DNA of 64,000 bases from Limanda limanda. Its lineage: Eukaryota > Chordata > Actinopteri > Pleuronectiformes > Pleuronectidae. The position numbers and the translations under genes are program-made. The notes below the pieces were generated by a model, which was not told the origin of the DNA, searched no databases, and saw only the letters and a program-made list of their open reading frames with translations. Position 1 is the first letter of the stretch. Every line of letters starts with the position of its first letter. Location: contig NC_083646.1 in the NCBI RefSeq assembly GCF_963576545.1, positions 10,622,991-10,686,990 on the forward strand, read 5' to 3'. Of this stretch, positions 1 through 12,071 are shown one piece after another.

Positions 1-92
1 AATGATTCATCATCTTAACAAACTCCCATATTTCAAAGATCACAACAGCAGCAGCATTTATCACAATTTAGAAAACACATGTATTCATCTAT

Positions 93-187
93 GTGTATCT
101 GTGTGTGTGTGCATCTGTCCGTGTCTATCAAAGTGTGTGTGTATGTGTGTGTGTGTGTGTGTGTTGTGTGAGAGAGAGAGAGAGAGA
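93..187. repeat. TG/GA microsatellite
   Basis: An imperfect run of TG dinucleotides (about 93-165) passes directly into GA dinucleotides (about 169-187). It is simple-sequence DNA and the short open frames across it are not genes. Confidence 0.9.
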
Positions 188-1574
188 AAGAAGGGGGCGT
201 GGCGATGACGCAGTCACGTAGTGACGTCACATCTAAGATCGAGGCCGACAATGTTAGGCTTGAAACTACAAAACAAAATGGCGGGTTCCTTATGAATTTA
301 GAGCCAGAATTGAGGGCGGGTCTAGAGATGAACAATCTCCAATGGCCGCCGGACCACGTGTGAGACACAAAGGAGGAGGTGGAACAAAGGATTCTTTGTT
401 CTAGTTCAGCTTTGGAGTCAAAATGGCGGCAAGATGCCTTCAGGCCCTCTAAATATAGATTTAACTATGTGACATGAACTGTATTATAAATACAGATCGG
501 AACGTGTGTAGGTCGGTTTAGGAGAAGAGAGAGAGAGAGTGAAGAGAGAGAGAAAACATGCCAGGAGAGTTCAAAGAAGCTCTTAAAACACGCCAGAGAT
601 TAGTTAACAGTGATTTAACCACTCAGCCCCAAGCGGACGTTGTGGGCTGAGGTTCTGATCGGTAAACTCACTGCAGACTAACACAGACGTTAACAGCGTG
701 GCCGGAGGCTTCTCTCGCGGCGCTCAAACACTAACACAAAGAACCCGGAAATGAACCGGAAGTATGAACGTCGCGCTTCTGCAGGGAACGGCTTTGTGGA
801 CGCCGTTTGTGGATCGTTGAAAAAAAGAGAAAAGTCTATGGAAGTGTCGGAGTCCGTCCAGCGGGGCACTTCCTGTTTCGGTCTTTCAAGTTAAAACAGC
901 AAAGAGTCCTATCAAAAATAAAACTTTGACTGAGATAAAAGAAGAAAATGAAACGACTTCAAATAAAATGATATTAAACAAACGTCTAATCGCCTCCTTA
1001 GTTACTGAGTCGTGTGGTTAGACCTCTTGAGGTCAGAAGACAACTTGAGCAGCGTGGAAAGAGGACAAAGAGAGAGTCTCTTAAAAATACCGAGTTAACT
1101 AGTAAAACCCCTAGGGGTTCTGTTGTAGCTTGGGAATCTGAGTAAAAGAGAAAGGTTTCTGGGAGCACAATGGTTTTGTAGTACCTGGGAGGTACCTGCC
1201 TCCTCAGGAAGTGGTCATGGTCCTCAGTTGACTCTCAGCCAATGAGAATGTCAGGGTTCCGACCTTAGTGGGCGGGGATTCGACCTCAGTGGGCGTTTCA
1301 GAGTCTCATTTGGGTTTTTGCAGAGCGGCCTGCAACATCTCCCCACCAGGGCCTGCTGAGGGGGGGCACAGTGGGGGTTCAGGAGATGCTTCCCCCACCA
1401 AGGCGAGGCTCCAGGCTGTCTAGAGAAGGTGTGAATTAAGAGTGAAACTGGTTGAACTGGTTTCAGCTGGGCCTTGTAGGCCTCAAGTATTTATAACCCA
1501 TTGTTTGACGCTCAGCACTCAGGACTCTCCCCCAACATATATATTGGAGTTAAATGCTGGTGTATAATGTTTTC
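188..1574. other. Unassigned GC-richer stretch, promoter-like motifs
   Basis: No coding exon is visible here. The stretch contains a CRE palindrome TGACGTCA at 222-229, purine runs near 520-555, ETS-like CGGAAGT cores near 750-765, a CCAAT box near 1240 and a GGGCGGGG box near 1270. It could be the promoter of an unseen gene, part of an LTR-type element, or intron of the first C1r-like gene, whose early exons are not found in the window. I cannot decide between these. Confidence 0.35.
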
Positions 1575-1577
1575 TAA

Positions 1578-2567
1578 AGGCCAATTTATGCTTGTACGTC
1601 TTTTGTAAAACGGATAGATAAGACCGCCCTATCCGTCGTGGAACGCCCTCTCCGAGCGCCTCGGAGAGCTTTTCGTACACGTCTGATTTTTCTAACTGTC
1701 CGTGTTTATGTCGGAGAGCCCATGGACAGCTCTTGGCTGTGATTGGTCCGCGAACGACATCATTTCCCTACGACATCATTTCCCTACGACGTCATTTCCG
1801 GACCTCACACTTCCTGCCTTCTTCCCTGTGTCACATCAAACCAAAACACAACTACCATTCTACGATTAATGTGACGTGTGTGTTAAGCCACCGGAGTTGT
1901 CCGGCTGACGGTGGCTCGTTAGATCACTGACGGCATGTGTGCACGGTTACATACGGTTATAACGAGCTTTCAAAACGGCGCTAGCGGGCTAGGCTAGCGG
2001 GCTAGCCACCATGCTAACTGCGGTGATAACAGAGCAAAAACCCGCCGTCACGACTTTAATTCCACTTCTATCATGACACTGTTTCTATAATACCGCCAGG
2101 TTAGAAGCAAACACTGGATAGTAGTAGTTAGTGTCGGGAGTCCCTGCTGACTGTGTGTGGAAGCTGGGGGGGAGCTAGCTCCGTGTAGCTTCTAGCTACA
2201 TGTAGCCTCAAGCAGATTCAAGCTGTGGAATCAGCAACACAGTTCGGAAACAAGACCGGAGAACCGCTGCGCTAAGAAACGCTTACATCAGCATTTTGAT
2301 CCGCTGGGTGTCACTTTATTTAGTTCTGTTAATTGCCATGGTTCAGTGTGTGGGAGGCAAGCTAACAGAGGTAAACAGACACACGTGGACTTCTTCTTCC
2401 CAAATGGGGTAGGCTTCTCTGAGCTCGTCTTCCGTTGCGCCACCTATGGGTTTGGCGGTGAATTTTTTTTGACGTACAGTGGTCGGAGAAGCAAAAATCA
2501 AAAAGACTCTTCGCCCACCCGTGGAGCCCTCTCCGAGAAACTGATACGTAGAAGCATACTGGAGCCT
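1578..2567. mobile_element. Non-autonomous PIF/Harbinger-like DNA transposon
   Basis: The 990-bp segment starts AGGCCAATTTATGCTTGTACGT and its end reads, on the opposite strand, AGGCTCCAGTATGCTTCTACGT: imperfect terminal inverted repeats matching at 16 of 22 positions. It is flanked on both sides by TAA (1575-1577 and 2568-2570), the 3-bp TWA target duplication known for PIF/Harbinger elements. Both subterminal regions carry the string CCCTCTCCGAG. No transposase-sized ORF is present, so it would be a non-autonomous copy. It lies upstream of the first in-window C1r exon, probably in an intron of that gene. Confidence 0.7.
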
Positions 2568-2644
2568 TAAGTCTTGTTCTGGAATTATAGGCTGAGGCAG
2601 TCAGTCCGTTACACACTCTCACAGGAGATCGTACCCGCTCACCA

Positions 2645-2840
2645 AAGTTACACTGATAAAAAGAAAATTGTTGGACCAACTTAAAAAAAACAAACAGGAA
2701 TTCAAGCTTGTTCAACTTAAAGTTAACAATATATTTTAATGCAATTGCTAAATTTAATTTAAAAAATAATAATTTCAGTGTTACCGATTGAAGTAATTTT
2801 TTTATATAAGCAACAAGTTTAGGTTCGACAGTGTAGAGCA
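2645..2840. mobile_element. Small AT-rich MITE-like repeat
   Basis: An AT-rich stretch of about 200 bp begins near ACACTGATAAAAAG and ends near CGACAGTGTAG, giving short TACACTG/CAGTGTA inverted ends. The internal GTTGGACCAACTTAA and TTGTTCAACTTAAAG strings are of a type common in fish MITEs. I see no clean target duplication, so the boundaries are approximate. Confidence 0.35.
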
Positions 2841-3082
2841 AGAACAGGCGTTGATAATGAAGATGGCACCATTCACCTTCAAACTAATTTTTGAAGCTGT
2901 TATTTTAAGGTAAAACAGCTTTGTGGTGTTGCTTTAATCTTCTCCTCGTGGTGTTATGAGCTGCCAGACACAGTTTCCATTTAGGACAATTCATGCATGG
3001 GACAAACGACCAACAGCAAAGTACAACTTGGTGTTTTCACAGCAAAGGTGACTAATTTTTTGTTTTTGATACGTTCCTTCAG

Positions 3083-6000
3083 GTTCTCTATGATGGAAAG
3101 GTGATGGGAAAGTTTTGTGGCTCTGAGAACTCAGCTTATGGGCACCATCCCGGCAACCAGCCCATCTTGTCTCCAGGCAACAGACTCACCCTCATCTTCC
3201 AGACAGATAACAACAACCCAGAGCGCCACCAGAACGTGGGCTTCGCTGCTCATTACCAGGCGTCAGGTAACACTTCTTCTCTGTTCACCCTCCTGTCGCT
3301 TCCCTCTTCTCACAGCAGAACCTTCCCCCCTTATAATCAATCACTTTGTCATCACCAGACATAGATGAGTGTTCTGCCCCTGGAGATGCCTCAGGTCCAC
3401 TCTGCACTCAGATCTGCCTAAACACACTCGGGTCTTACATCTGCTCCTGTCACCATGGCTACGAACTACGCTCAGACCAGCGCAGCTGCATGTGTGAGTG
3501 TTGCGCAGATACACTCCTCCCCTGTATGTGGGCCAAACGGTTGTGACTTCAGTTTTGTCGAGTTTCACAAATGATATACAGCTACATTTAGAAGATAATG
3601 TCCTGAAACAACCTATAAAAATGATTTCATTTTCATTTTCAACATTTTCATTAAAGTCTCACAGAATAATTCATGGATATTGATACAATCTGGATCTTGT
3701 GAGTTAAAACGTGGTTTCATAAGGGGACTGTTAGGCCTTGGTGGAGGTATGTGCTCTTTCAAGTGCCAGTTTCTAGTTTCTCCTGTTTCTTGTTGCCCAG
3801 TGTCCTGTGCTGGTGATACTTTTGATGAGCCGGAGGGATTTCTTCACAGTCCAGGATATCCCAACTCCCCACCTCATGCCGTGTCCTGTCAGTACATAAT
3901 TTCTGTAGAACTTGGCTTCGCTGTGTCTCTCAACTTCTCTGACAACTTCCACATCGAGAGTGTTGACACGCAGCAAGGCCTGAGCTGTCTCCATCACTGG
4001 TTGCAGGTAACAACAAGCAAATTCCATACACTGTCTATTAATGGATTGGTGATATGATAAATGAACAGTGTAGGTAACTGCTCCTCTCTCTGAAGGTGAC
4101 CGTTCCAAACAGAGATCACATAAAGCTGTGTGGTGCAAAGAGTCCAGGTCTGATGGTCACAAACTCCAACACTGTCCAGCTGGACTACCACACTGACGAC
4201 GAAGGCCTGAGCAACGGCTGGAGCCTGGACTACAGCACACACAGTGAGAGGGAGAGCAATGACAGTAGAAATAAACCAATGAGCACTTAAACTGTTGGGT
4301 GCCGCTGTCAAAGCATTTTGGCACTGTGCACCATATTTGGTCCCTTCAGGTATGCTGCTGATGTTTCATATGCGTTTCCATGGCTTTTCCAGGGGTGCAG
4401 TGTCCAATTCCTGGTAACGTGGCCGAAGGCAGAGTCACGCCAATCTTGACCAAATATTTCTACAGAGACTACATCTTTGTGCGCTGTGCCCAAGGATACA
4501 AGCTGATGATGGTTAGATGAAACTTTATTACAACAAGCAGTACTTTGTATCAAGAAAAAGTGTTAAGGCTGACGTTTAATCGTTTCCTCTTTTCTCTGTT
4601 TCAGGGGGGTCAGGAGATGGAGAGCTTCTCTACCATGTGCCAAAGCAATGGACAGTGGCACCTTCCTCTGCCTGAATGTCACAGTACGTCACCTTTAAGC
4701 TCAAACAAATATATGTAACAATATAATGGAAACACAAACACTTTCTCCTGATGACTTGGAACAACAAACAGGAAAAACTAACACACATGTCTTGTTTTGT
4801 TTCTTTGCAGTATTTGATTGTGGAGAACCTGAACCTCTGCTGAATGGTGGAGTGACCTTCCTCTCTGGCTTCCAAAACCAGTACCGTTCTGTTGTTCAGT
4901 ACCACTGTAATGAACCGTTTTACTCGCTCCTTGGGGCCGTGAATGGTGAGATATTTACATACTGGCTGTGTCCCAAGCCTCGTAATCCTCTAAGGCCAAA
5001 CTGGAATGAGATTTCTGTGATTTGCATCATTAGCTTGCTTCACCATTACTGCTGTTGTCTAGAAGAATAAGGTTTTAATGTCCCTTGGTTTTATAACATG
5101 TATGCATTAGCTGTTTGATTGAGTTGAAACCTGATAACCTAAGCTTGTTAGCTAAAATCAAAGATTAACACCAAACTATGTTTTTTTGTATTGTTCCATT
5201 TACTCCTCAGTTAGCTTCACCTGTGAATCAGACAGAAAGTGGAGATCCAACAATGATGTTGTTGTCAGACCAACATGCATACCAGGTATGGGTTGTCAGT
5301 GCAAAAGTAGCACACTGCAAAAAATATCTAAGTTTATAAGTTTTTTGGCAATTGGAACTTTGAGTCTGTTCTTGAGTGAAACTTCATTGTGTTTGTGTAC
5401 ATCTGCATCACATCCAGTTTGTGGCAAGCCAACACAACAACTCTCTGAGTATCAGAGGATCATTGGAGGCAAAAATGCTCCAGACAATACCATCCCCTGG
5501 CAAGTGCTACTGAATATAGATGGAGGAAAAGGAGGAGGCATGGTGATCGCAGACCGCTGGATTATGACCGCAGCTCATGTCGTAGTAAAAGAGGGGATCA
5601 CTGCATTAAACCACACTGTTCAGGTAAGTGGGCCACCATAGTTGTTACCTGCATGCCCATGCTCAACATATTTTGACACATTTCTACATATCTTGTTGAT
5701 TTTCAGGTTTTTATGGGACTTACTGATGTTCGGCCCTTGATGGTTTCTCCTGTTAATGTTGTCTCAGTCCACATTCACCCTGATTACAACAACCCCGTAG
5801 ACGTAGACTACAACAACGACATTGCCTTAATCAAACTGCAAGACCCGATCACATTCAACCCATCAGTAATGCCCATATGTTTACCAGCGCAGGATGCCAC
5901 ATATGGCACTGGCACATTGGGGTAAGAAAACAACTGTCATGTTTACATTTTAGGATGCTGCATAAATCATGAAGTATTTCCATGTGTTTAAGTTGTGTGA

Positions 6001-6452
6001 AATCTGGCAAGCTTTTCAACAAGAGACTGTGATTTGCTTACTTCTTCAGGATTCACCATAACCGTGTCTACCTCTTTTTCAGACTGGTGTCAGGTTTTGG
6101 CGTTTCAGGAACCGATGGCCAACGGTTTTCTTTTAATAAGCTGAAGTACGTGCAAGTGGCTGTGGTGGACCAGGAGGCATGCACTCAATCAATTACATTG
6201 GCTAAGCAGAAACCGAACAACAACGTACCAAGCCTGACAAACAACATGTTTTGTGCTGGAGATCCTCTAGGAGGGAAGGACTCCTGCCAAGGTGACAGTG
6301 GAGGCCCCTACGCCCTGATGGACCATGGACAGTTTTGGGCTGCAGGGATTGTCAGCTGGGGGGAGGGCTGTGGAAAGAAGGGATCATATGGAGTCTACAC
6401 CAGAGTCACTAACTACCTGGACTGGATCAAGAAGACCATGCAGGAGAACTGA
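3083..6452 (+). CDS. c1r: Complement C1r-like serine protease, copy 1 (5' end outside window)
   Basis: Secreted modular protease of the classical complement pathway; C1r activates itself and then C1s. Exons: 3083-3266 (end of CUB1, GKFCG), 3359-3493 (Ca-binding EGF, DIDEC), 3801-4006 and 4096-4243 (CUB2), 4393-4511 and 4605-4683 (CCP1), 4811-4945 and 5211-5285 (CCP2), 5418-5623, 5707-5921 and 6083-6452 (protease). Phases close to 624 codons including the stop. Activation site EYQR-IIGG, catalytic His in TAAH, Asp in NNDIAL, Ser in CQGDSGGP (AGT codon). There is no histidine-loop disulfide, and SGFG after PICLP fits C1r better than C1s. The signal and first CUB exons are not in the window. The protease domain is split by two introns, whereas human C1R has one exon there. 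AATAAA at 6516-6521. A joint C1r/C1s fish paralogue is possible. Confidence 0.85.
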
Positions 6453-6515
6453 AATTTCCGAAGTAACTCATGATGAGAAAACCACAACATCTCAAATTAA
6501 ACAAATGTTGTTTCA

Positions 6516-6521
6516 AATAAA
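6516..6521 (+). terminator. Polyadenylation signal of C1r-like copy 1
   Basis: AATAAA lies 64 bases after the stop codon of copy 1. Confidence 0.6.
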
Positions 6522-7618
6522 AAACTAATGAACAAAACACCTGTGTACATTCTGGTTACAACCCTTTAATTTTCCTACTGCTCATCAACGATGGATGATT
6601 CTTTTCGGGAACCCCATTGTATAAGGTGAGCCTCAGCAGTTCAGGTAGCTGTCATGCACAGCTGAGTTGAGCACCTGATCGATGTCCTTTCTGATTATTA
6701 TATTATCTCAGATCTAGTTGAATATTCAGAAATGACTAAAGGCCAAAAACATTGCATCTTGATGGAGTGTCTGACTGTAGCATGCGTAAATATCTTGGCT
6801 ATGTCCAAATACTCTTACAAAATGTCCAAATACTCTTACAAAATACTCTTACAAAATAACCATTGTTAAAACAGTTATATTTAAACTTGGATCCAGTATT
6901 ACACAAATATGATCAAAATCAGTTACTATGTCAATCCTTTCACATTTGATTGGAATAGGTTGTAAAATGGATTTAAAGATAAACATAAGTTTTTATTTTT
7001 TATATTTGTACTGAGACAGGAAAGATTCCTAGACGAGAAATTATATTAAGAGATTTTTTTGACTGACTGTATCGGCTGCTCTACACATATTTAAAAATAC
7101 AGCATCAACTACTTTTCTTCTAACAATCCTTTGTTAAAGTTGGTCCACTAAATGCAAGCTGGTAATTTTGGTGGAAATATTAGTTCATATCTCTAATTTT
7201 GGATCTTTTCCAAACTTCCTAAATTTTCATGAAGCTTTTTCAATGAAATACATTTCATCAGTGTGTGACTACCAAAGTTTTCCCTAGTTTTGACATTTTC
7301 AATTGTAAATATGAGCATATCAACTTTATTTTTGTTTGATTGTGTGAGTGTGATGGTGAAAGATTTTCTACGTGAAAAACTGAGGCTCCAAGTGGAGTGT
7401 GTGAATGAGTCTGGCTTCATACGTGTACATCCAAGGTAACTCTGGGTAATGTCCCTGATGGCGCCCACACTTTCCTCCCACAAGTCACATTTGCCAAGAT
7501 AAACAAAAACACCTAGTGGGAGTTCAATGTTCAGTACCAAACACCAGGATCCATGGAACTTGACCCAATCCTCTCAGAACAGTAAACCACATTCAAACTG
7601 TAACTACTTCCTCCAGAC
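6522..7618. repeat. Intergenic part of tandem duplication, left copy
   Basis: No gene is seen in this spacer. It aligns almost base for base with 13065-14148, downstream of copy 2. It is therefore the left member of a long tandem duplication that also includes the flanking protease exons and the 5' exons of the next C1r-like gene. Confidence 0.85.
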
Positions 7619-7915
7619 ATGGGTTGGACATACTCTGTCATTTGGTTAATTTGAATATTTTTAAAATTGAATTTTAAATTCAACTTTGGGCTCACACCTT
7701 AGATCCAACTTTCTCTGTTCATGGACTTCTGCAGGTTTGTGTCTGTGTGTGAGTGCTTTTCTGTGGGCTTCACTGATTCTTTAATGCATGGAGAGATCCA
7801 GTCCACTCTGTATCCCCTGCCCTTCCCAACCGGCCTGAAGATAGAGTGGAACATTTTGGGACGTGAAGGCCACCAGATCCAGCTGTCCATAACACACATA
7901 TCCGTGTTTTCATAT

Positions 7916-8241
7916 TGTGACGCCCCAGCTTTAATACTAGGCCCTTTGTTTAATATGTGTGCATTCTCCCTGTTTTAGGAGGAGCAGGCGGTGGTTGATG
8001 AGGGGCGGGGCTCCAGGTGATGGCCACCAGGTGATTGCCATCAGTATTTAAGCAGTGTCCCAGAACCTCCAAGCTCTCTCTGTTCCAGCTCTGGCCTGAC
8101 GCCGTAAGGCTGCCTGCACCTTGTTGTGAGACTGTTGTTTGTACCCGTTTTGTTAAATAAACTTACGTTATTGTTAAACGTTACCCGACGGTGTCAGTCT
8201 TCCCTTTTGTCATGGCTACTGGGAGCTAGGTAGTCGTGACA
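7916..8241. mobile_element. Solo LTR in intron of copy 2
   Basis: The 326-bp insert begins TGTGACG and ends CGTGACA (TG...CA ends). It is flanked by ATAT on each side (7912-7915 and 8242-8245), and the paralogous site near 14530 lacks it. It contains a TATTTAAG motif and AATAAA near the 3' end, as expected for an LTR. No second LTR or internal retrotransposon genes are nearby. Confidence 0.75.
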
Positions 8242-9511
8242 ATATTGATGTGCTAAACCCAGAACTTAGTCTTATATTCAGTACTTCAATATGAATAGAG
8301 AATTGAGGTATTGAATTGGACAGACAAATAAGAAAAAATCAAATTTGAAAACATTGATCTTGAGCTTCAATATTAAAAGTATTGCTTTGCTATCAAAGCT
8401 GAGTCTGACGTAATAACTGACATCGATAACAGATCAGCGTTCCAATGTAACAGATTTGTGTTTGAATTTGGATGCATTTTGTTTTCTAGTTTAATTAAGC
8501 ATAACAGACGGTAGAGATGCAAGTTTATTTGAACTCAAACAGTTTCTTTAGACTTGTGTGTTCAGGACTCGGGTTGGACTTTGACTCTATTCATGCATCA
8601 AGGTTTGGAATCAGACTCATGACTTGACCATTACATCCTGCTCCTGATCCACAAATGCTCTCTTTCCCTCATTTTATGTTTTAAAAACTCGACAATATTA
8701 TCTAACATTTGAAAGAAAAAACAAAACACAATTCTAATAGTATTCTTTTATAACTCCTCATTAAAATGTCTTAAAACAGCTAGTCATATGTTATCTTTTT
8801 TGTTGGCTTATGTGCTCACATTATCCAAAATGTTTCCAACAACGTTCAAACCCAGACACATCACTAATTTTATTCAAGGTAACTGGACGTTTTATTTTAG
8901 TCGCCTTTTTATTGCGTCACACCAACTTGACCCGTGGCTTTGCTCATCTCTGCTTCCGGTGGCAAATGACTTATGCAGAACAAAAACACACAGCTAGCAG
9001 GTTAGCCAGTGAGCTGTTTTTTCCATCCACTATGTGTATTGGTCTCTTGTAAAGGATCATGGTTTTATTAACCGTTTACTGCGTAACGTGAATAAAACTT
9101 TAACACATTACCTCATCTGGGAACATGATTTGAGACACGTCAGGTTGATTTTCAAACTAGCTATGTTATCATTGTTTTGATTCGAGAGACCCCTGGTAGC
9201 AGAAGATACATATTTAATGTTTAAGTGCAAACCCCCACCACCATCCCAGGCACATCACACACATATATTTAGACATTATGGTCTGAACACCAGACAATTT
9301 CCTACTTGACCAACGCCAGCGTCACTGTTACTGAGTCATGTTGTTGACTTTAAACTCTTCTCCTACTGTGTCAATTTCCCATTAGCTGCAAATATTAATG
9401 TGTGTTGTAGTTAGTGTATACAAACTACAAAGATTTGCTTGAACTCACATGAAACAGAACCAGTCAGGGATTGCCTCATCATGTGTTTTTATCTAGATTT
9501 ATATCTTTCAG
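8242..9511. repeat. Intron of copy 2, duplicated with 14535-16229
   Basis: No exon is seen. The sequence matches the intron of copy 3 closely apart from indels. It includes a GACTTG-rich stretch (about 8540-8630) resembling dispersed fish repeats. Confidence 0.7.
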
Positions 9512-9760
9512 GTCGTCTATGATCAGCAGATCCTGGGGAGGTTTTGCGGCCAGGAGAATTCCACTGGTCACCCAGGCAAAGAGCCGATCCGTTCTCCTGG
9601 CAACAGACTGACTCTCATATTCCAGTCAAGTAACTCCAACTCAGAAGTCCAACAGCATATTGGCTTATCTGCTACCTATAAGTCAATAGGTAAAGCTGTT
9701 ATGGTCATACCCCTCCTCTGTATCAGAGTGTATAGAAAACACACAGTGAGAGATGGAAAG

Positions 9761-10138
9761 TGTCGTGGCAATTTCTACAACCCCACCTTAGCAACGAGGA
9801 AACGAGACACAATTCTCTTACAGTATTGTCACACTTTAATGCTCAGAGCATGGTGCATACCACAAAGTTTAGTTTGTAATATGCACCCAGATAGGAAACA
9901 GTTCTGTCTTTATACATTTCACAAACCCCTCCCACTCTGGTTGGGGTTTGTCAAACAGTCAAAGGTTGAGATCTTCTGATCACATGAATACAACAATGCC
10001 TAGTTAAAGCAATCAGGACATATACATTCAGTAGTACAGGAAACAGCATGATTAAGGTTACATTGTAAGAGATTCATGATCAATCAAAGGGGAAATAAAC
10101 ATGATTATGTTATGGTCAACTGTTATATTTCCCTTACA
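9761..10138. mobile_element. Second solo-LTR-like insertion in copy 2
   Basis: A 378-bp segment starts TGTCGTGG and ends CCCTTACA, with AAAG on both sides (9757-9760 and 10139-10142). Copy 3 has an empty site at the corresponding place near 16477. AATAAA lies near its right end. The TG...CA termini and the short target duplication suggest a solo LTR of a family different from 7916-8241. Confidence 0.6.
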
Positions 10139-10846
10139 AAAGAAAGATTCTGTCTCTTTGTGGAATATTTGTTTTGCTAACTCTTCTGTTGGTTAATTGT
10201 AACAGTTTTACAACAGACATGCAAAATTGTGATTATCATTGGGTTGTAATTAGCGTCCCACAGGCCAAATGACCAAAGGGGCAGAATGTTGGAAATTATT
10301 TTGCGACAAATAAAACAATTACAGCAATTCAAAACACATCTCATTTGAAAAATATAAAAATGTCCCTGTTATGTTCTGCAGGGATTAACTGTGGAAAACC
10401 TGACCCTCTGCTGAACGGAGGGATGATCAACCGGATTGACTTTGAAAACTACTACCGCTCTGTTGTTCAGTACCACTGTAATGAACCGTATTATTCCCTC
10501 CCTGAGGATGCAAACGGTGAGATTTTCACAAACATCATGCCAGTAAAGTATCACTACTAATGCACATTTGAGCACATGAATCTTTACATTTTTGAAATGG
10601 CTTGGTTTTGAAATATGTCTTGTTCTGTGCTCTACAGCTATATTCACCTGTGGAGCAGATGGAAAATGGAAATCTGGCACCGGCAGTGTTGTCACTCCTA
10701 CATGCATACCAGATATCTGTTGCCAAAATAAAATCCTGTGATGCAATTGAAACATAAAATCTGTATTTGTGTGAAACTTCACAGTGTTTGTGTACATCTG
10801 CATCACATCCAGTTTGTGGCCAGCCAACACAACGTCTCTGTGTATG

Positions 10847-12071
10847 CAGTGTTGGGGAGTAACGGAATACATGTAACGGCGTTACGTATTTAGAATACAA
10901 ATTATGAGTAACTGTATTCCGTTACAGTTACAAATTAAATAGATGGTATTCAGAATACAGTTACATTGTTGAAATCAGTGGATTACATGACGGTACTTCT
11001 CGAGTTTATTCACCGGCGGCAAAGCCCCCAGGAAGCAGCTGGAGACCAGGGCTGCAGTAAGAGCGCCCGGACCCCGGCGGCGTGAAGGAGCCTCACCGCT
11101 ACCGGCCCGGGACCGTTACAGGCCCGGGACCGAGGCTCTGAGAGAGTTCCGTCGCTACCAGAAATCTACGGAGCTGCTGATCCGCAAGCTGCCCTTCCAG
11201 CACCTGGTGAGAGAAGACCGACCTGCGCTTCCAGAGCTCCGCTGTCATGGCTCTGCAGGAGACCAGCGAGGCACGCCGGGTTCACACCGGACGCTGAAGC
11301 GCCGGGCAGCGCTGATAATATCACCCGTTGACCCAGTAGTATAAAAGCATATGGTCACTTGTTGCTCCAACATTAACTGCAACAGCGTCCCAATTTAATT
11401 TCATCCATCTTCAAGAGCTTCTCCGCTGTTTGCTCGTTCAATGTCGGGTGTCGAGGGTAAATTACGTATTCTCCGCCCCCGCCCCCCCCTCTCTTTTTAT
11501 CTTTATGACTGCTTGTGTGTCTGTAGTGGATGGGCAGAGGGGGGCATTTAATAATGTGATCGGTAAAATTGGTAAAATTAAAACTCCAGGACAACAGAAG
11601 GGGAATACAAACTATGGGACGCATACTTTATCATTTATATCATATAATATGTCATCAATATCGTTTAAAATCATTTTTCAGTGTGTTTCCTGGAGCGATA
11701 TGCTCGCGTCAAGCGCAAAAAATAGACTCGACGCCGAAACGATCGCTGCACGCCGCGAGGCAGCCTTGGCGCAGGGGGGGGTTCAGCCTCCGGTGGGACC
11801 GGCACAGAGGTGGGAATGGATGGGAGCCGGACATCCAGCGGGCCCGCCGCATCTTGCGGAGAGAGAGTTTAAACTGCTGCTGCTCCACTGACTATAACAA
11901 CGCCGCAATCATACACTTAAAAAATGCAATACAAACCGGAAGTATTCCAAGTATTCAGAATACGTTACTCAGATTAGTTAATGTAATGGAATACGTTACA
12001 GATTACATTTTTGGGCATGTATTCTGTATTCTGTAACGGAATACGTTTTGAAAGTATCCTTCCCAACACTG
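10847..12071. mobile_element. hAT-like transposon inserted in protease exon of copy 2
   Basis: The 1225-bp element begins CAGTGTTGGGGAGTAAC and ends TTCCCAACACTG. It is flanked by an exact 8-bp duplication TGTGTATG (10839-10846 and 12072-12079), the hallmark of hAT transposition. Subterminal regions carry repeated GTAACGGAATACGTTAC-type strings. No transposase is present, so it is non-autonomous. It interrupts the exon encoding the start of the serine protease domain of copy 2. Its interior contains a histone H3-derived fragment. Confidence 0.85.
11012..11871 (+). pseudogene. Histone H3 fragment carried inside the hAT-like element
   Basis: Translated pieces match core histone H3 in order: [10 protein letters not shown] near 11012-11041, RYRPGT near 11115-11135, [17 protein letters not shown] near 11150-11202, then after a small deletion [15 protein letters not shown] near 11218-11261. 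A separate piece at 11824-11871 resembles the H3 C-terminus (EPDIQRARRI). Frames shift several times, a short stretch around GGCCCGGGACCG is duplicated, and about 550 bases of unrelated DNA separate the two blocks. SSAVMALQE is the replication-type (H3.1/H3.2) version rather than H3.3. It cannot encode a working histone. Confidence 0.85.

Noticed and set aside
2846..2910. Possible signal-peptide exon MKMAPFTFKLIFEAVI before copy 1
   Set aside because: It lacks a convincing hydrophobic core, differs from the MGWTYSVI start of copies 2 and 3, and no first-half CUB1 exon lies between it and 3083.
3083..6452. MASP1-type gene because of the split protease domain
   Set aside because: AGT active-site Ser codon, no histidine-loop cysteines and C1r-like SGFG and CCP sequence argue against MASP1.
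11430..12036. Plus-strand frames of about 155 residues inside the hAT-like element
   Set aside because: They run through decayed, frameshifted H3-derived and unrelated DNA; no coherent protein.
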